Positions 5,110 to 6,188 of a DNA stretch of 6,188 nucleotides are shown here, piece after piece. Numbering within the stretch: position 1 is the first letter of the stretch; every line of letters starts with the position of its first letter. Both the position numbers and the translations under genes were made by a program. The notes below the pieces were generated by a model. That model saw only the letters and a program-made list of their open reading frames with translations. It had not been told where the DNA came from and ran no database searches. Source of the DNA: Prevotella sp. (GTDB taxonomy: Bacteria; Bacteroidota; Bacteroidia; Bacteroidales; Bacteroidaceae); assembly GCA_021203705.1 (NCBI GenBank), contig JAJQAR010000040.1, positions 1 through 6,188 of the forward strand, given 5' to 3'.

Positions 5110-6188
5110 ATGATAGCCCGAATTTTCATAATTATACTTATCATCACGATTTTGCCTGATATCTATCTCGACCGCCGCATGCTGCGCCGCCGCACGAGAT
5201 ATCTATGGTGGCAACGTGTACTTTGGTGGTTGCCGACTATCATACTTTGTGCTTATACGATATTCCTTGCGTCTTCACGCAACTTCGCACCTGACAACAA
5301 TACGGTTCTCAACGTGTATCTGTTCCTCGTCGGCTTCATCATTATACCGAAATTCCTTTATACTCTCTGTTCACTGCTCGGCAGGTTGTGTTGCCGTCTA
5401 TGCCACAGCCACAACAACTGGGGAAACCTCATTGGACTAATCCTCGCCGTATTCATCATGTATTTAGTAGTTTATGGCAGCACGTTGGGCTTCAAGAAGT
5501 TGGAAATCCGCCATATTGATTATTACTCGCAAGACCTTCCAGAGGCGTTTGAAGGCTACCGCATAGTACATATAAGTGACCTTCATGTTGGAACTTACGG
5601 CAATGATACAAAACCGCTTGAGAGAATAGTGGATAGCATAAACGCACAGAAACCTGACTTGATTGCCTTCACTGGCGACTTGCAGAATATGCAACCGAAA
5701 GAACTTTATCCATTCATCTCTATCCTAAGCACAATGAAGGCTAACGATGGCGTGTACTCCGTTCTTGGCAACCATGATTATGCCGACTATATCAAGGCTG
5801 ATGATGTTGTTAAGGTTGCCAATGAGCGTGAAATAATCAGTCGGGAGCGTCAATTTGGCTGGACCTTATTGCTCAACGAGAATAAGGTAATTCAGCGTGA
5901 TATAAACAGTTCAACAGTTATCGCTGGTAAAAATAAGGGAAACCAACGTGATAAAAAAAGTTCTATAGTCATCGCCGGTATGGAGAACGACGGCAGACCG
6001 CCTTTCCCGCAAAAGGGCGATATCAGCAAGACTTTATCTGACGTGAAAGAAGGCTCTTTCATCGTCATGCTTGAACATGACCCCACTGCCTGGCGGCGCA
6101 CCATACTTCCCAACAGCAACGCCCAACTCACGTTAAGCGGCCATACCCACGCCACCCAGTTCAAGATTTTCGGTTGGTCACCCGCCTC
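5110..6188 (+). CDS. Membrane-anchored calcineurin-like metallophosphoesterase (3' partial)
   Basis: At least 359 residues, cut by the window end. Four hydrophobic segments occupy about 2-19, 38-55, 66-90 and 106-123. The strongly basic loop DRRMLRRRTR (21-30) should be cytoplasmic, which puts the N-terminus and the catalytic domain in the periplasm. From about 130 the metallophosphoesterase fold shows its metal-binding motifs in order: SDLHVG (D157, H159), TGD (D190), GNHD (N221, H222), EHDP (H323) and GHTH (H345, H347). The set is complete, so the enzyme should bind two metals and be active. The architecture resembles the YkuE/YaeI-like group, some members of which act on phosphate bonds in envelope lipids; the substrate here is unknown. 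Oddities are a 17-residue tandem duplication (258-291) and a Cys/His cluster after the third helix (C87, C94, C95, C98, H99, H101). The ATG is 12 bp after the pyrC stop, in the same frame, without a Shine-Dalgarno sequence. Confidence 0.9.
   Translation, partial: MIARIFIIILIITILPDIYLDRRMLRRRTRYLWWQRVLWWLPTIILCAYTIFLASSRNFAPDNNTVLNVYLFLVGFIIIPKFLYTLCSLLGRLCCRLCHSHNNWGNLIGLILAVFIMYLVVYGSTLGFKKLEIRHIDYYSQDLPEAFEGYRIVHISDLHVGTYGNDTKPLERIVDSINAQKPDLIAFTGDLQNMQPKELYPFISILSTMKANDGVYSVLGNHDYADYIKADDVVKVANEREIISRERQFGWTLLLNENKVIQRDINSSTVIAGKNKGNQRDKKSSIVIAGMENDGRPPFPQKGDISKTLSDVKEGSFIVMLEHDPTAWRRTILPNSNAQLTLSGHTHATQFKIFGWSPA
5881..5982 (+). repeat. Diverged 51-bp in-frame tandem duplication in the phosphoesterase gene
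   Basis: Copy 1 is 5881-5931 (residues 258-274, NKVIQRDINSSTVIAGK). Copy 2 is 5932-5982 (residues 275-291, NKGNQRDKKSSIVIAGM). They abut without a spacer and keep the frame. By hand alignment they share 39 of 51 bases and 11 of 17 residues, with the core NK..QRD..SS.VIAG common to both. Several differences are silent third-position changes (CAG/CAA, TCA/TCT, GTT/GTC, GCT/GCC), so the duplication is old and kept as protein, not an assembly error. It lies between the GNHD and EHDP motifs. Confidence 0.85.

Noticed and set aside
1..6188. CRISPR arrays, insertion sequences, attachment sites, tRNA or rRNA genes, toxin-antitoxin or defence systems
   Set aside because: No spaced direct repeats, terminal inverted repeats around a transposase, cloverleaf-like sequence or relevant protein motifs were seen. 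The window is filled by housekeeping and envelope genes of even composition.

Overview
The window looks like ordinary chromosomal housekeeping DNA from a member of the Bacteroidales, most likely a Prevotella-like organism. Three things point that way. Two Bacteroidetes-type promoters (TAnnTTTG -7 boxes) lie between genes. Most starts lack a Shine-Dalgarno sequence. The gene content fits: a DUF4369 lipoprotein, a short DivIC/FtsB protein with an adjoining small membrane protein, and a type I dihydroorotase next to a membrane metallophosphoesterase. The genus is an inference from general family resemblance.

Layout, all genes on the + strand. (1) 2-1897 is the 3' part of alaS, alanyl-tRNA synthetase, lacking about the first quarter. 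(2) A perfect 17-bp hairpin with a short T-tract ends alaS. The -33 box of the next promoter lies inside its descending arm. (3) 1982-2727 is a two-gene unit with ATGA start-stop overlap: a DivIC/FtsB-type divisome protein and a four-helix membrane protein of unknown function. (4) 2728-2922 is a 195-bp non-coding gap with a hairpin at the stop codon, an A/T-rich stretch, a promoter and an 18-codon upstream reading frame ending on the next start codon. (5) 2923-6188 is a probable operon: DUF4369 lipoprotein, pyrC-type dihydroorotase, and a membrane-anchored metallophosphoesterase cut by the window end. Gaps are 36 and 12 bp, and all three genes share one reading frame, separated by single TAA codons.

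The genes cover translation (alaS), cell division (divIC/ftsB), envelope functions (the lipoprotein, the metallophosphoesterase and the small membrane protein) and de novo pyrimidine synthesis (pyrC). They do not form one evident pathway. I see no mobile element, CRISPR array, tRNA, rRNA or defence system, and nothing I would call an undescribed system. The most unusual feature is a diverged 17-residue tandem duplication inside the metallophosphoesterase domain (5881-5982). Lesser points are the 18-codon upstream frame before the lipoprotein, the overlapping terminator and promoter after alaS, and a Cys/His cluster in the metallophosphoesterase membrane region.
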